A stretch of 64,000 nucleotides of DNA from Melitaea cinxia. Its lineage: Eukaryota > Arthropoda > Insecta > Lepidoptera > Nymphalidae. The notes beneath the pieces are model-generated. The model saw nothing but the letters and a program-made list of their open reading frames with translations, had not been told where the DNA came from and ran no database searches. The stretch is taken from positions 13,736,125-13,800,124 of the forward strand of contig NC_059412.1 of assembly GCF_905220565.1 (NCBI RefSeq), in the 5' to 3' direction. Below are positions 42,500 to 54,524 of the stretch, in pieces (position 1 is the first letter of the stretch; each line of letters opens with the position of its first letter). A program made the position numbers and the translations under genes.

Positions 42500-43480
42500 A
42501 TCTGATACCATTATATAAATAATGAATCAGTCGAATCGTTTATTTCATTTTATTAATTTATTTTGGGAGGAACAACAGCTGAGAAATACAATGTACAAAA
42601 TTATATAGAAATAAAAAGCTACCAATAGTTCCCCACTGGTAGTCACAGAATATTAAAAAGAAAACTTACGCTACATATAAGCCGTAGTAACAATAACACA
42701 TATAGATTACAAAATGTGGTTAGCGAAATGATGTAAGTAAACAGAGTTAGGTGCAGTCAAAGTTTAGATACAATTATAAAACTATACAATTACTTATTAA
42801 AAAAGAATTACTGATTAGGTTCCTTGCAGCCGCACAGCTAGTGTTAAATAGGTCTAAGTCAATTTTTTAGAATATGCATTAAATTTACTACCTGCCCGCC
42901 AGACAAATGAGTTTTGCATATAGTTAGTGGTTTAGTTAATAAATGCGTTAAAATATTAATGCCATGCAAAAAATAGGATGAAAATCAACTACATGCTATT
43001 TCGATTTTATCAAAGAAAAAACGGTATAAGAATTACTCCAAATATAATTATGTCAGAAGAGACTCATCGGCTAAAACACGTGATTGCCACGTGCCACGAA
43101 AGTAACACCTACCCACAGCGGACTTAAAATATGGCGTAATTTTGGCACTGAATTTTTAAAAAGTATTTATTTATAAATATTGTTATGATCTTCAACATTT
43201 GTAATTAAATAAAATAAATAAATAAATAAAGATTTTCAGTGTAATTAACATTCGATGGTAAAAAATTTGATTAATAATCAACTAATTCATGAAGCAATGC
43301 AAGGTTACTATTTTAATCATAAAATTAATCAACATAATAATAATTCTCGAAAAATTTGTTACATACGTAAAATATTTGGCTCATCGACACATAATTTTGC
43401 GCCCTATACATCTTCCCGATCCAGATTAAATAAACAAAAATTTTATTGAACCTATACCGTCACCTAAAGATGGTCAATGC
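42500..43480. other. No gene recognised
   Basis: AT-rich sequence. The part around 43055-43170 (GATTGCCACGTGCCACGAAA) resembles 48665-48770 downstream of the complete plus-strand gene. It may be a shared repeat or the trace of a tandem duplication of gene plus 3' flank. Confidence 0.4.
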
Positions 43481-43494
43481 AATCGTACTGAAAC

Positions 43495-44119
43495 ACTGCT
43501 TAAAGAGGATAAAATAAAAACTGGAGTGGCATTCAAATTTTTAGAAGATTTTCCAGAAGAAATAATAACAATTGTTAATTCAACAAGTTTTTCAACTACG
43601 TCCGGGGTGGATGGTATTAGCATAAAAATGATGAAAGTTACATTGCCACACTCACTACACGCTATAACACACATTATGAATTCTTTAGGCAGAGGTTAAG
43701 AAGCGGAAGCATGCTACAGCGTCCCCGCGACCCCACCACATAGGCGCCTAGGCGGACACACGAGGCGGTTTTTATTCAGTAAAAGTCTGAATCCCCTCCG
43801 GGGCCCCCGCGCTGGGTGGTCCATGAGGATTTTCCCCACGCTAAAAAAAAAGGCAGAGGTGAAGAAAATCAAATTATACCATTTTAGCAGTCCGTATTCC
43901 TTAAAAAGCACTACAACTGGGCTTTTGCATATTGTAGATGAATTGTTAACAGCATCAAATGAAAACAACAGAAGTATATTTGTCTTCTTGCTTGATTATA
44001 GTCGCGCCTTTGACTGTCACAATCATGAAATCTTAATTAATAAATTAAAAATGTATGGTTGTGACGAATCTGTGTGTTTATGGCTTAAAAACTATTACTT
44101 AGGGCGGTTGTACATATAG
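43495..44119 (+). pseudogene. Reverse transcriptase fragment (jockey/CR1-like)
   Basis: The upstream part encodes KTGVAFKFLEDFPEEI and TTSGVDGISIKMMKVTLP (to about 43690). After a 148-bp insertion the frame resumes and includes TTTGLLHIVDELLTASNENN and FLLDYSRAFDCHNHEIL, the first catalytic Asp block of RT, ending at 44119. The region between (YRPIS block) and the YADD-containing C-terminus are missing. Dead fragment just upstream of the plus-strand carboxypeptidase gene. Confidence 0.75.
43703..43850 (+). mobile_element. Short polyA retroposon inserted in the RT fragment
   Basis: A GC-rich 148-bp sequence with TTTATTCAGTAAAAGTCTGA and GGGTGGTCCATGAGGATTTT ends in nine A residues. It is flanked by the near-identical 16-bp duplications AGGCAGAGGT(T/G)AAGAA at 43687-43702 and 43851-43866. 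It is a 5'-truncated LINE end or a SINE; family unknown to me. Confidence 0.8.
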
Positions 44120-44445
44120 AAAACTAAATTTCTTAAGTCTACTAACATAAACAAGTTGAAGTGTTTGTTAGTATGTTTCAAAGAAGGTTATATTCAGATA
44201 AATACAACTAACTTAATTTTATATAAGCCATAGTCATTCACAAATACTTAGATTTCATTATATTAAAATGCTTAACTTATCTTACCAGTATCTCGATAAA
44301 AATTAAAATTTTGATAAAAGTAATCAAAATCCGTGATTAGGAAGTCGCTTAGCACTGATTACCGATCTAAATCCGTTACCGATGTAATAAAAGTCAAACT
44401 AGGAAGTTTTTGGGGCATTCGTCGAAAAATCTGCCATTTGCAACA

Positions 44446-47400
44446 ATGGCGGGTTTGGCCAAATTAGTTTTTGTTTTATTTGTAAGCGTGTATCTCGCAC
44501 AAGCCAAACATGAAGAATACGACGGGTAAGATATTTCAAAATAGGATTTTTTTTATAATTGTTTTTTATAGAAAGAAAAAATTTACCGATTCCAAATGAA
44601 CAAATAATTAAATACAGAAATGGAAGTTGATAGCTCAATAATAATCTATTGCGTAAAATGTTATGAGTTCAGAATATAAAAGTATTAATCATATCATCAT
44701 ACTCACAACCTACAAACGATTCTTAATTCAGATCATACAAACGTATTAGATAAAATAATAGGTCGGGGAAGAAGTCGGTTTGTATTTTCTAGTAAAAATT
44801 TGCAATAACATCTTTTGGGTTTATTGTTTGTAACTGGCTGCTTTTGATACCATGAAAGAATGACATTATAAAATGAAATTAAAAATTAAAAAAAGTGAAG
44901 ATACCTAATAAAGAGCTTCGTATGTTTAAAAGTTTGCCAGATCTAAAATAGTGAAATATTATAATTTAATAATTAAAGTACATACTATTATGATATAATA
45001 TATATTTTCTTTTTAACCAACTTCAAAATGGAGGAGGTTCTCAATTCCACTTCATTTTTTTATGTATTACCTAATAATTTTTTACTGAGTGAGCCGATTT
45101 CAATGGTTTTTTTTTATTTAGTCAAAAATTGGTGATTGGTATGTGGTCCCATTCAAATTCAATTGAGATCTGAATATTACTTTTTTAGTTACCTAACGCA
45201 TTTTTTACTTGACTGCTTTTCGACTACCTAAGTAATTAAAGTAATTAAAGTCAGTTTGTGTCGTTTCCAAGCAATTGATATTTATTTTAGAAAACGCCTC
45301 TATGTTGGTTGTCATTTAAACATTATTATTATTTAAAGGTGTAACTGCGGAGTTTCTTGCCGATACTTCTCTGCAAAATCTACTTATAACGTAAATTATT
45401 TTGCAACTGAAAATTGTTTGATGACGATTGAATAAAATTATTTTTTATACTAATTTTTATATTAATTTTAGACATTCCTTGTACGAGATCCGTGTCAACG
45501 ACTATGAAGAAGTGACAAAGGTTAATGATATTATTGATGATATGAACCTGGACAGATGGTCCTTTGCTATTCCCGGTCAAGATGGTCTTGTTCTAGTTGC
45601 TGAGGGCATGAAACCTTTGTTCGAAAATGCACTTAATGACATTGGAATAGAATATAAAATTGAGACTGCGAATATCAAAGAGTAAGTATTTGTTTGAGAG
45701 CAAACACAAATGTTTAGAGACTAAACTTATGCAGAATGTTGTACCATTTCATATATTTATATATTGCATTTTATTTATATCATTAAGAATAATATGGTTT
45801 TTAGAAAACTAGACCTCGAAGACAAACTCTTGGCTGAAGCTGCTAGAAGAAGCAATTACACTAGATCAGGAGCTGGTATAGACCTCAATGTCATTCATCG
45901 TTGGGGTGTTGTAAGTTTTAATACTTTTTACAAATAAAATGCATAAATAGCCTGTTGGCGCAGTTTGTATTGGCCCGCCCTGCATTCTGTACCGCAGGTT
46001 GCGGGTTCGATTCCCGCCTGTCTCGCTGTAATAATTGTATGTATATATTTATATATGTATATTTCTATGGATATTTATCAAAACATATATATATATTTAG
46101 CTATACCAGTCGGCTGTTACCTATTACACAAGCATTAAGTTACTTACTTTAGAAACAGATGACCGTGTGTTTATGTCGTAACTATTTATTTATTATTATT
46201 TATTATTTAACTTATGTTTATAAGTTGTCTTAATATCATATATTTATTTATTCACTCTGATAAAATACAAAAAATATTTCAGGTGGACCAATATCTCACA
46301 GACCTGGCAAGAAGATTCCCAAATATCGTTCGTGTTGTGTCTGGCGGTAGGACTTTCCAAGGCCGTGACATTAAGTATTTAAGGATTTCTTCAAACAATT
46401 TCCAGGTAGATTTGAGCTGATTTGTTATCGATATTAAAATACCTACTCTCAAAATTGGTAACAATTATCTAAAACATTGACCAACCAGAGAGAAAATTTC
46501 AAGGAAACGGTAAATCTTTTGATTCAGCCAACAATTGTTAATGTAATCAATCAACATCTTGCAAAGCTAAATAATCAATTTACAGACAAAATTCTATCAA
46601 TCTGTTGCAATGTGCAAGGCAGATTTCAAGCCTTGCACTGTGAAGTGCAGAGTGTTCCCTCCCAGATATCTACAGATATCTGCCAGATAAATAAACCTAC
46701 TTATGGCTTAAGATTACAGCAACATTTAGAAATATATGTAATTGTCTAAGGGCTTAACTTACTAAGTAGATATTTTTAATAATTTTAATATAAATAATAG
46801 TACAGATAAGCAAAAAAAAGGTACAGTCCCTTAGGGGCACTTTTTTATAATCAATATAATAATATATTTACAGACTAGCAGCAAACCAATCATCGTCATA
46901 CAATCTCTCCTACATGCTCGCGAATGGGTGACACTTCCCGTAGCTCTCCAAGCCATCCACAAATTAGTCATTGACGTCACCGACCAGGACCTAATCAGAG
47001 ATGCCGACTGGATCATAATTCCAATCGCTAATCCCGATGGATATGAATTTAGTCATACCAATGTAAGTAGAATCTATGCATAAAGCAAAAACTTTGTACC
47101 CACTTTTACGAATATTGCGCGGATGGAGGAGTATAAAATTTCGCATACTTATAGTATATATAGAGCAGGAGTGAAAGATGCATTTTTTATCATGCTTAAA
47201 AAAAACATTAAATCAGTTAAAAAAACATTACAAACACTACCATATATTTGACATACACACGCATATATATACTATTTTGTTTGTTATAACAAAAGTATAG
47301 ATTTTGCTAACAGAACTTTAATAATGGTCTAACTTATAATTTAAATTAATTATGGTCAAATTTCGACCAATGGGCGGCTACTAGTAAACATGAATAGACA

Positions 47401-48344
47401 ATAAAAGAAAATAATCGTTTTGTTCTCTTAACGTAGGTAGTTTTGAAGCTAATCATTACTAATATTATAAATGTGAATGTAAGTTTGTTTGTTACGCTTT
47501 CACGCAAAAACTACTTAACCGATCATCATGAAAATTTGTACACATATTTTTGGAGGTATTAGAAGTCACATAGGATACTTTTTATATAAAGAAATCAATT
47601 CGAGTGAAGCCGCGGGTTAAAGCCATAATTTTATAAAACAAAAATCGTATTGTTAAATTTTAATAATATATACCTCTGTACAAGACTGTGAATAATTTAA
47701 ATAAAAATAAAATGTCTTTATAATTTCAGAATCGATTCTGGAGAAAGAACCGTAGAACTGGTTTTGGTATTTGTGCTGGAGTGGATCTTAACAGAAACCA
47801 TGCATTCAACTGGGGAACTGCATCCAGCAACTCAGCTTGCCAGGATACCTTCCATGGTCCCAGTGCCTTCTCTGAACCAGAAACTCAAATGAAAAGAAAC
47901 ATAATAAATCAATACAGAAGCCGTATCGCACTCTACATAGACGTCCACAGCCACGGCAGCATGATTCTTTTTGGCTTTGGCAACAGACAACTTCCCTCTA
48001 ATGCCTTATTACTAAACCTAGTTGGCGTTCAAATGGCTCAAAGAATTGACGCAGTTAAATGGCCTAGTCATCGTAATTACAGAGTTGGTAATATTGTGGC
48101 AGTTATAGGATACACAGCCTCAGGTGGTTCCAGCGATTACGTCCAAACAATGATCGGCAGCCGTCTTTCTTATACTTTTGAACTACCAGCTTATAGAGGT
48201 CAAGGTGGCTTGAATGGTTTCCTGGTCGAACCTGCTTTTATCCGTCAAGCTGGTGTGGAAACTTGGGAGGGTATCAAAGAAGGTGCCCGTTATGTTATTC
48301 GGAACAGACTGACTCTGATGAATGATGAAATCGCAAATGAATAA
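44446..48344 (+). CDS. Secreted M14 zinc carboxypeptidase (A/B type), six exons, complete
   Basis: Exons are 44446-44525, 45472-45681, 45805-45910, 46283-46405, 46874-47062 and 47730-48344 (80, 210, 106, 123, 189, 615 nt), all GT..AG. They make 1323 nt, 440 residues plus stop. Signal peptide residues 1-20 (VYLAQA then K). The propeptide contains LYEIRVNDYEEV and DDMNLDRWSFAIPGQDGLV; an activation site YTR-S lies near residue 116. Catalytic domain: zinc ligands H187 and E190 (LLHAREW) and H309 (VHSHGS). N257-R258, Tyr364 and catalytic Glu387 (SYTFELPA) are present. The pocket residue equivalent to bovine 255 is Ser371, unlike Glu in the minus-strand paralogue, and the following loop is one residue longer. 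Intron 4 (after NNFQ) is absent from the paralogue; all other intron positions and phases agree. Introns of 946, 123, 372, 468 and 667 bp contain a family P repeat, a SINE and a family H repeat. AATAAA signals lie at about 48420 and 48439. Confidence 0.95.
45013..45285 (+). repeat. Family P repeat in intron 1
   Basis: CCAACTTCAAAATGGAGGAG at the start, TGAGTGAGCCGATTTCAATG in the middle and AATTAAAGTCAGTTTGTGTC at the end: a diverged copy. Confidence 0.65.
45947..46200 (+). repeat. tRNA-derived SINE, family 1, in intron 3
   Basis: Head AGCCTGTTGGCGCAGTTTGT, box B GCGGGTTCGATTCCCGCC and body with AGTCGGCTGTTACCTATTAC; TTTATTTATTATT tail. Same orientation as the host gene. Confidence 0.8.
47455..47625 (+). 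repeat. Dispersed repeat fragment in intron 5
   Basis: ACTAATATTATAAATGTGAA, CGCAAAAACTACTTAACCGA and GAAGCCGCGGGTTAAAGCC follow the same plan as family H (start, 'cross zero' block, end) but with different body sequence. Confidence 0.5.
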
Positions 48345-48499
48345 TTAGCCTTATATTACTACTGTTGGAAAAATGTTACTTAGCATAATAATAACTTTAT
48401 TCTCCTGAGGATGACAGAAATAAATAGTACAAACATTTAATAAATCTCTTTTGGTTTCTAATCTCCTTCGTCGTATCAATAATTAATATAATTAGTAAT

Positions 48500-49125
48500 T
48501 GTCTTTAAAATGTACTAAATTTCGTTGTTGAAGATAATTCTAGTCTAAGGCAACTGCCTTAGTATTTAAATATACAGTGCTGAGAAAAAAATAAGCTAGC
48601 TTAGCTTAACCTGTTATGTAGTATTCTCATGGCGAAAGAAAAGGTTTCATTTCATTTATGTAAACACGTCAATGCCATGTGTCATGTGAGTGACATATGC
48701 CTATCGCTGGTTTAAATCCTGACATAATATTATCATTGCTGAATTTTACAAAAATATTTATCTTGAAATTAAATATTCTAATTTTCTGAACAATTTCGAC
48801 GTAACTAACCCCAAGTTAAAGTAATTTTAAGTAAGTTTTTAAGACAATTGCATTTTTTTAAATTTCTCTGTTCTTAAAAGAATAACGGGGTTTGTTATTA
48901 AAATAAATAAAAAGTAGAAAAATGTATCCTTCTAGTACTACATTTTTACAGTCCAATCATCGCATCAGTAAATATAAATTTAAGAAAAACTGCATTACAG
49001 CTTATGTTAAACTTGATGTCATATAATGTCATAAAATCAATAACTTTCGCTTAAAAAAACATTTTTTTTAAATAATAATACTTAAAATAAATTAAAAATA
49101 ATAATCATAGATTATAAAATGTATT
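48500..49125. other. No gene recognised
   Basis: AT-rich 3' flank of the plus-strand carboxypeptidase gene. See 42500-43480 for a possible similarity. Confidence 0.45.
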
Positions 49126-49129
49126 AATC

Positions 49130-49245
49130 AATAGATGGCGTTACGAGAAACGTAACGAGGTCATTCGTTCAGTAGACTCCTTATATATTTTTTTTCGTTC
49201 GGGGGCCTTATATGAAAATCGATTCTTAAGGAGTTAACACCAAAA
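49130..49245 (-). repeat. Dispersed repeat, partner of 9690-9900
   Basis: ATAGATGGCGTTACGAGAAA, GTAACGAGGTCATTCGTTCA and GGGGCCTTATATGAAAATCG are the reverse of blocks at 9690-9900. Confidence 0.55.
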
Positions 49246-49664
49246 ATATATATTTTTCCTAAAAAAAAAAAACAAACAATAAAGAATAATTATCAGTTTG
49301 TTTCAGTCATCGAAAGTTATGCGCGTACATACATTAAGCCTAATTATTATTAATTATGCCTATAATAATTGAAACTCTCATTGTCTTGGTACTCTACAAG
49401 TATACATTTCACTCTGAGTTATTGATTCGATGATAATAGTTGCTGCTTAAACGAAGACATACAAAAAATTGCCGTTCAATTTTCAATTTAATTACTTTTC
49501 GTTGATGGACATCGGGTACATTTTTTCAATTAAACTTTTTTCTTGCTGAATCTTCTAATTTATTTCCATATCGCACGTTTTTAATTAACTTCAGAGTTTA
49601 CTGTTTAAACAACGTGTATTTACTGAGATTGTTTTTTTTATATATATATAAAACTAGGTCGGAA

Positions 49665-49890
49665 AACGCTTGTACGGCTCACCTGATTGTAAGCGATTAC
49701 CGTAGCCGACCCTATCATCAATTCCCCCCAAGAGCTCTGGTCACCTTACTTACCAACAGGAACACAACACTGCTTGAAAGCAGTATTATTTAGCTGTGGT
49801 CTTCTGTTAGGTTAGGAGGTATTTCCCTAATTGGGCTGCTTCAGATTTTGAGCAGAAAATTTCCTTTTGTGCCCTACCTCAGTTAAAAGT
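49665..49890 (-). repeat. Family C repeat at the outer end of the left palindrome arm
   Basis: TCGGAAAACGCTTGTACGGC, CCAAGAGCTCTGGTCACCTT, AACACTGCTTGAAAGCAGTA and TGCCCTACCTCAGTTAAAAG, minus orientation. Its inverted partner is at 63845-64000, cut by the window end. Confidence 0.75.
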
Positions 49891-50030
49891 TAATTGATTT
49901 GCCATCGTTTAAAAATATTAGTATCATGTAGATACTTAGTAATAGTTCTCATGTATAAACAAAATCACAATTTTTACATACTTATGATAATCTTTAACTG
50001 ACTTTAAAATGGAGGTGGATATTAATTCGG

Positions 50031-50033
<3 letters not shown>

Positions 50034-50116
<83 letters not shown>
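50034..50116. repeat. (TA)n(TG)n compound microsatellite, left arm only
   Basis: About 46 bases of TA followed by about 37 of TG. The matching place in the right arm (about 63690) has only AATATATAAAAAAATATC. Confidence 0.95.
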
Positions 50117-50117
<1 letters not shown>

Positions 50118-50757
50118 ACACTGATTACGAAATTTCTGATCCGATTTACGTACGTGATTTTATTTTTGTTCGATACGGAATAGTAACCATTTTATTTTAC
50201 AAAAATTTGATTTAGATTGACCCAGTAGTTTTTATTTTATGAGCAATTTTGTTTACTGAGACGATGTAAATTTCAAGAACAGCAGGCAAAACACTTCCTA
50301 TCAAGAGGAACGTGGACTTGTTTTATAAAAAAAAAAAAAAAAGTATTAAATGAACTGCCAAATCCGGCAAGGCATTTTCTGGTCACCGTCAATAATCCAA
50401 CGCTGAAATAAAATTGAGTTTTAGAATATCTTAGATTACATTCAGTCTTACACGATATATCCTCCACTGACGAACTCTACGAATTGAAGAGGATTATATT
50501 AGTTTATTAGTTCGAACATGGCAGCTTCGTAGGAGTATGTTAAATTAATTTATTAAGGTATTGATTTTGCTGAGGCACGGTAAGCTTGTTCAAACTTAAG
50601 TTTGTAGTTTCTTAATATATTTATTACGATAATTATACGAATTATCGAAAAACTTATCAGTAAAAGTGACCTCTAAGTGACGACCTTTATGAATGAATTG
50701 AACGAAGATTGGACAGAAGAAAACGTATAAAGTGTGCACAAAAGGAACACAAAATAA

Positions 50758-50945
50758 ATATTCAGGGTCAATTAATTTGATCAAGTAACTAAGAATACAA
50801 TCATTGATGAGATGAATCTGGACAGATGGTACTTTGCTGTACCTAGTAATGATAGTCTTGTCCTTGTTGCTGAAGGCGTGAGATCTCTGTTCGAAGAGGT
50901 ACTTGATGATATTGATGTAGAGTACAAAATCGAGAGAGATGATAA
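50758..50945 (+). pseudogene. Carboxypeptidase propeptide exon, left-arm copy
   Basis: Plus-strand translation gives FRVN, a TAA stop, FDQVTKNTIIDEMNLDRWYF, then DSLVLVAEGVRSLFEEVLDD and VEYKIERDD. This is clearly related to exon 2 of the gene at 44446-48344 (LYEIRVND...DDMNLDRWSF...GLVLVAEGMKPLFENAL). Another stop lies upstream of FRVN, and the donor is degraded (GATAAGTTC). No signal-peptide or catalytic exon is evident around it. The nonsense TAA is CAA (Gln) in the right-arm copy. Confidence 0.85.
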
Positions 50946-51234
50946 GTTCTATGACGTAATACAAATTATACAGAATTACGCACACCTTTGAAAAACGTAA
51001 ATTAGACAAAATACAAGTTTAATTAACATACTAAAATATTATATAAATATTTTATAGGTATTAAAGAAAATATAATTTCTTGCCAATGTCACGTTTTTAT
51101 TAATTCTGTTCTGCCTTAAATTGTATTAATGAAATTGCTGTCAAAATTATTATGATCTATTACATATAATAAAATGGTAGGAAAGTCACAACTGTACATT
51201 GAATATTGTTTTAAAAGAATACTTGGGGTGTGAT

Positions 51235-51600
51235 CTACAATCGATACCTACCGAAGCCAAAAATATAGTTTTTATAATTTTTGTCTGTTTTTCTGTTTGT
51301 CTGTATGTCCGGGATAAACTCAATAAGTAGTGCATGAATTTAGTTCAAATTTGACACGAATATTATTAAGAAGTCGGGTCAACATATAGGCTACATATTA
51401 TCACGCTATCATCTAGGAGGAACGAGCAGTGAACCTTTATTTTTTCAACGCATTCTGTAACAACGTGTAATCTAACGACGCATAATTGAATGTTGTTGTT
51501 ATTATCTTAATGACCGTGCTGTAAGCTAGCTTCACGCTATAAATAAAGACATTCTGTAGTATATTTAGTATCAGCATTTCACCCGTGCGAAGCCGGGGTG
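51235..51600 (-). repeat. Family G/E-like repeat inside the left arm
   Basis: On the minus strand it runs from ACCCCGGCTTCGCACGGGTG through GAATGTCTTTATTTATAG to AAACAGACAAAAATTATAAA. Inverted partner at about 60580-60910. Confidence 0.6.
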
Positions 51601-51659
51601 GGTCGCAAGTCACACACAAAAGTGAGTGCCATTCAAATACAACAATAACCAAATAGTTC

Positions 51660-52585
51660 CCAATCAGTGAAACTAAAATTTTTGCCTGAACCCATTCGGA
51701 AATTTACTCTTTTGACTGATGTACGATTAATCACTAATCTTTCCAATGTGTTATTAGTATAGTTAGTAGATCTTAAACTGCACTCAAATATTGTATACAA
51801 CAGTTAAAATTACAAAAAAAAAAAAAACAATAACATTTTTTTCGACGATAATTATATTCTTCGTCTTTTTTCAAAAATTGCAGTAAAAATCTTAGCTATT
51901 CGTCTCACCTTGAAAACTTAATTAATTTAAAGCGTTGTTAGCGAGAAGAAGAATAAAAAAATTTAAAATTGATAAAGAAGTTTGAGAAAGCAGCGTTCAA
52001 AGTCGAGCCATTGAAAATAATTTTTAAAGATGCAGAAATTACTTTTATTTATTTCCACGGAAAATTTTACCAAAGCTTTCTGACATCCGTTTTGGTTGGT
52101 TTAACTGACAATCGGTGTGTCAAAAGACTGATTTGTATGGAAAACCACTGAATCCTTAATTTACCTCCTTTTAAACAATTGACGTTCAGAATGTTCAAAA
52201 ATCACCAAAACGCTTACATTTTTTTTAATGGTTTGAAAATAAAACTTTTAACATAAAAAGACAAAGAATTTGAAATGAATAATAAATTATGTTGAGGAAA
52301 TGGTGATAATAAATACGACATTTTTCTCATTTGTAACAATATGAATACTCGGAAAAAGTTAAAATTGTTTTGTATCTTTCGTATACAATTCATATAACAA
52401 AAATGGACTTATCAGAGGAAAAAGAAGAAATATACTAGAAGTTAAAGTACACATGTATCTCAAAAAATAAAACTTACAAAATAATATGCACAAAGGCGGT
52501 CTCATCGCTAGGAATGAGATTTCTTCCAGACAACCTTGATTATCAGCAGTTTGTTTATTTGTATACGTAAATAAATCTTCAGCAT
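51660..52585. other. Left-arm sequence without recognised gene
   Basis: Only AT-rich sequence shared with the right arm (about 59480-60540). Short open frames here have mirror frames in the other arm but no family resemblance. Confidence 0.5.
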
Positions 52586-52587
52586 AC

Positions 52588-52935
52588 ACTTCACGCCGCG
52601 TTGGCGCAACGGTCACAGCCATGGACTGTACTTGTTGCGCTGGCGGTTGCGGGTTCGATCCCCGCACATGACAAACATTTGTATTGGCCATACAGGTGTT
52701 TGGCGTGGTCTGGGTGTTTGTGCAGTCCTAGTGGGTCTCCCCCCGTGCCTCGGGGAGCACGTTAAGCCGTCGATCCCGGTTGTTATCATGTATACCTGAT
52801 AGCGATCGTTACTCATAGTAGGGAATATATCTGCCAACCCACATTGGAGCAGCGTGGTGGATTAAGCGCTGATCCTTCTCCTACATGGGCAAAGAGGCCT
52901 ATGCCCAGTAGTGGGATATTACAGGCTGAAACGTA
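52588..52935 (+). repeat. tRNA-derived SINE, family 2, full length (left arm)
   Basis: Head GCCGCGTTGGCGCAACGGTC (box A) and box B GCGGGTTCGATCCCCGCAC, then GTCTGGGTGTTTGTGCAGTC and CTCATAGTAGGGAATATATC. It ends GGGATATTACAGGCTGAAAC. Open frames across it are shadows. Confidence 0.85.
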
Positions 52936-54524
52936 AACACTTCACACTCAACGTTCCACCTCACATCACCCTCGAATCCCCTGTGTCGGTTGTCCTGAAA
53001 CACACAAACACAAACGCTCATACCGCAACAACAATCTATATGGCCAATATTTGTCATCAGCGTGCAACAATACTGCGACTGCTACGCCAATGCGTCAGCC
53101 ATGTATTTTGTCAGTCGTTTTAAGTTTAGAATGTTCCAGCATTGTTGCAAACTACACTATAATACGTACGAGTATATAGCGTATGTGGCTCGTAAAATCG
53201 AGACCACGTAAGACCGTCAGACCAAGCAACAAACAACCCATAACAACCAGCCATGCAGACCAAGGTAGCAGTTATTACTCGTGGTAGGCAATGACTAGTC
53301 GAGTCTGGGTGTATTTCGTATAAATATAGAAGGAAACATAGGAACTCCTGGTTTTTTGAAGTAGGTTAAATTATACATGTCAGTCATCTGTTACCTAATA
53401 CACCTGCATATTTACCGACCATATCGACAGACAAGGAAAAGTTAAACATTTTTTTATTTATATGTTTCGTTATGCAGAAAATTATTTTAAAAAAGTTATT
53501 ATAAAATGTTACTAGACCGGGTTAGTGTATAAAATATTTTGATAAATGCTGACGAATTAAATTGTAGATATAAGCAAGATAATGTTATCACAATCATATT
53601 ATACATTAATTATATGTTTTTAAACTTCCTCGGAAATTATCATTTTTATTATCTAAGCGAGAATTGATTGAGATTTTTTATAATTATTGTTTTCTAATGT
53701 TTACGCGAATTTCACTCATTATAATGAAACAACTTTTTCACACGGGAGGTCCTCCCGTTACCATGGTTGCTGTAAAGTATCCAAAACGTCGGGCATGTAA
53801 AAAACTTAATAAACCGCGATAAAATCCGAAAACTTCGTTTCATTATTATGAGATTAACATTTTGATATAAAATCGGGTAAGATTAAGATAATTATTAATT
53901 ACATGTACAAGACACGTTGCCAAGTATATTTAGAATTATTTCAGTTTGAATAACGCGTATTCGTAATGTTTTGGGTGATGGTATAGTTTGAATCACGTCA
54001 TCCATCGAAAAGGGAGGATCCTCCAACGAGACGGGTGTTGTGTCTGGTGGGCTACTGGCCCCACGGTTGTTGTCGGGATCTTGTATATATACTCAATCAT
54101 TTTTGATAACTTTGATAGCGCGATGTAGGATACGTCAGTTTTTCTTTAGTTTGTATGTTGCGCGATAGATGTCGCTACAATGTAAAAGTTACTCTTCTAA
54201 CTTACACTAAGTCCTTCCTTTCCTCGTTTCTAATTAAAATTCCTAGAAATATGTAACATCATCCAATTTTCCCTTCCAATTCTCCTTGACAGTTACAATA
54301 TCAACCGCAACCTCATCTATATGGAGACAAAGACCTATGCCCAATAGTGGGATGTTACAAACTGGGCTGAAACGTACAATATCAATACCTTCAAAAGTAA
54401 ATAGGCATTCATTACAAAGGCACTCTTGTATTACCAATAAATAATGAATATACTACCATCATAGACAGCTTCTTGTATTAACTTACAGCTGAAATCATCA
54501 TAAAATCATACAAATCTAATATAT

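Noticed and set aside
46477..46749. A 90-codon frame in intron 4 of the plus-strand carboxypeptidase
   Set aside because: Lies between two clear exons in the right order, with no homology seen; chance frame in an intron.
49936..50215. Frames of His-Thr and Tyr-Ile repeats
   Set aside because: Translation of the (TA)n(TG)n microsatellite.
54243..54437. A 64-codon frame, identical in both palindrome arms
   Set aside because: It spans repeat-like sequence (GCCCAATAGTGGGATGTTAC is a SINE-type end) and has no splice or promoter context. Identity between arms reflects the duplication, not constraint.
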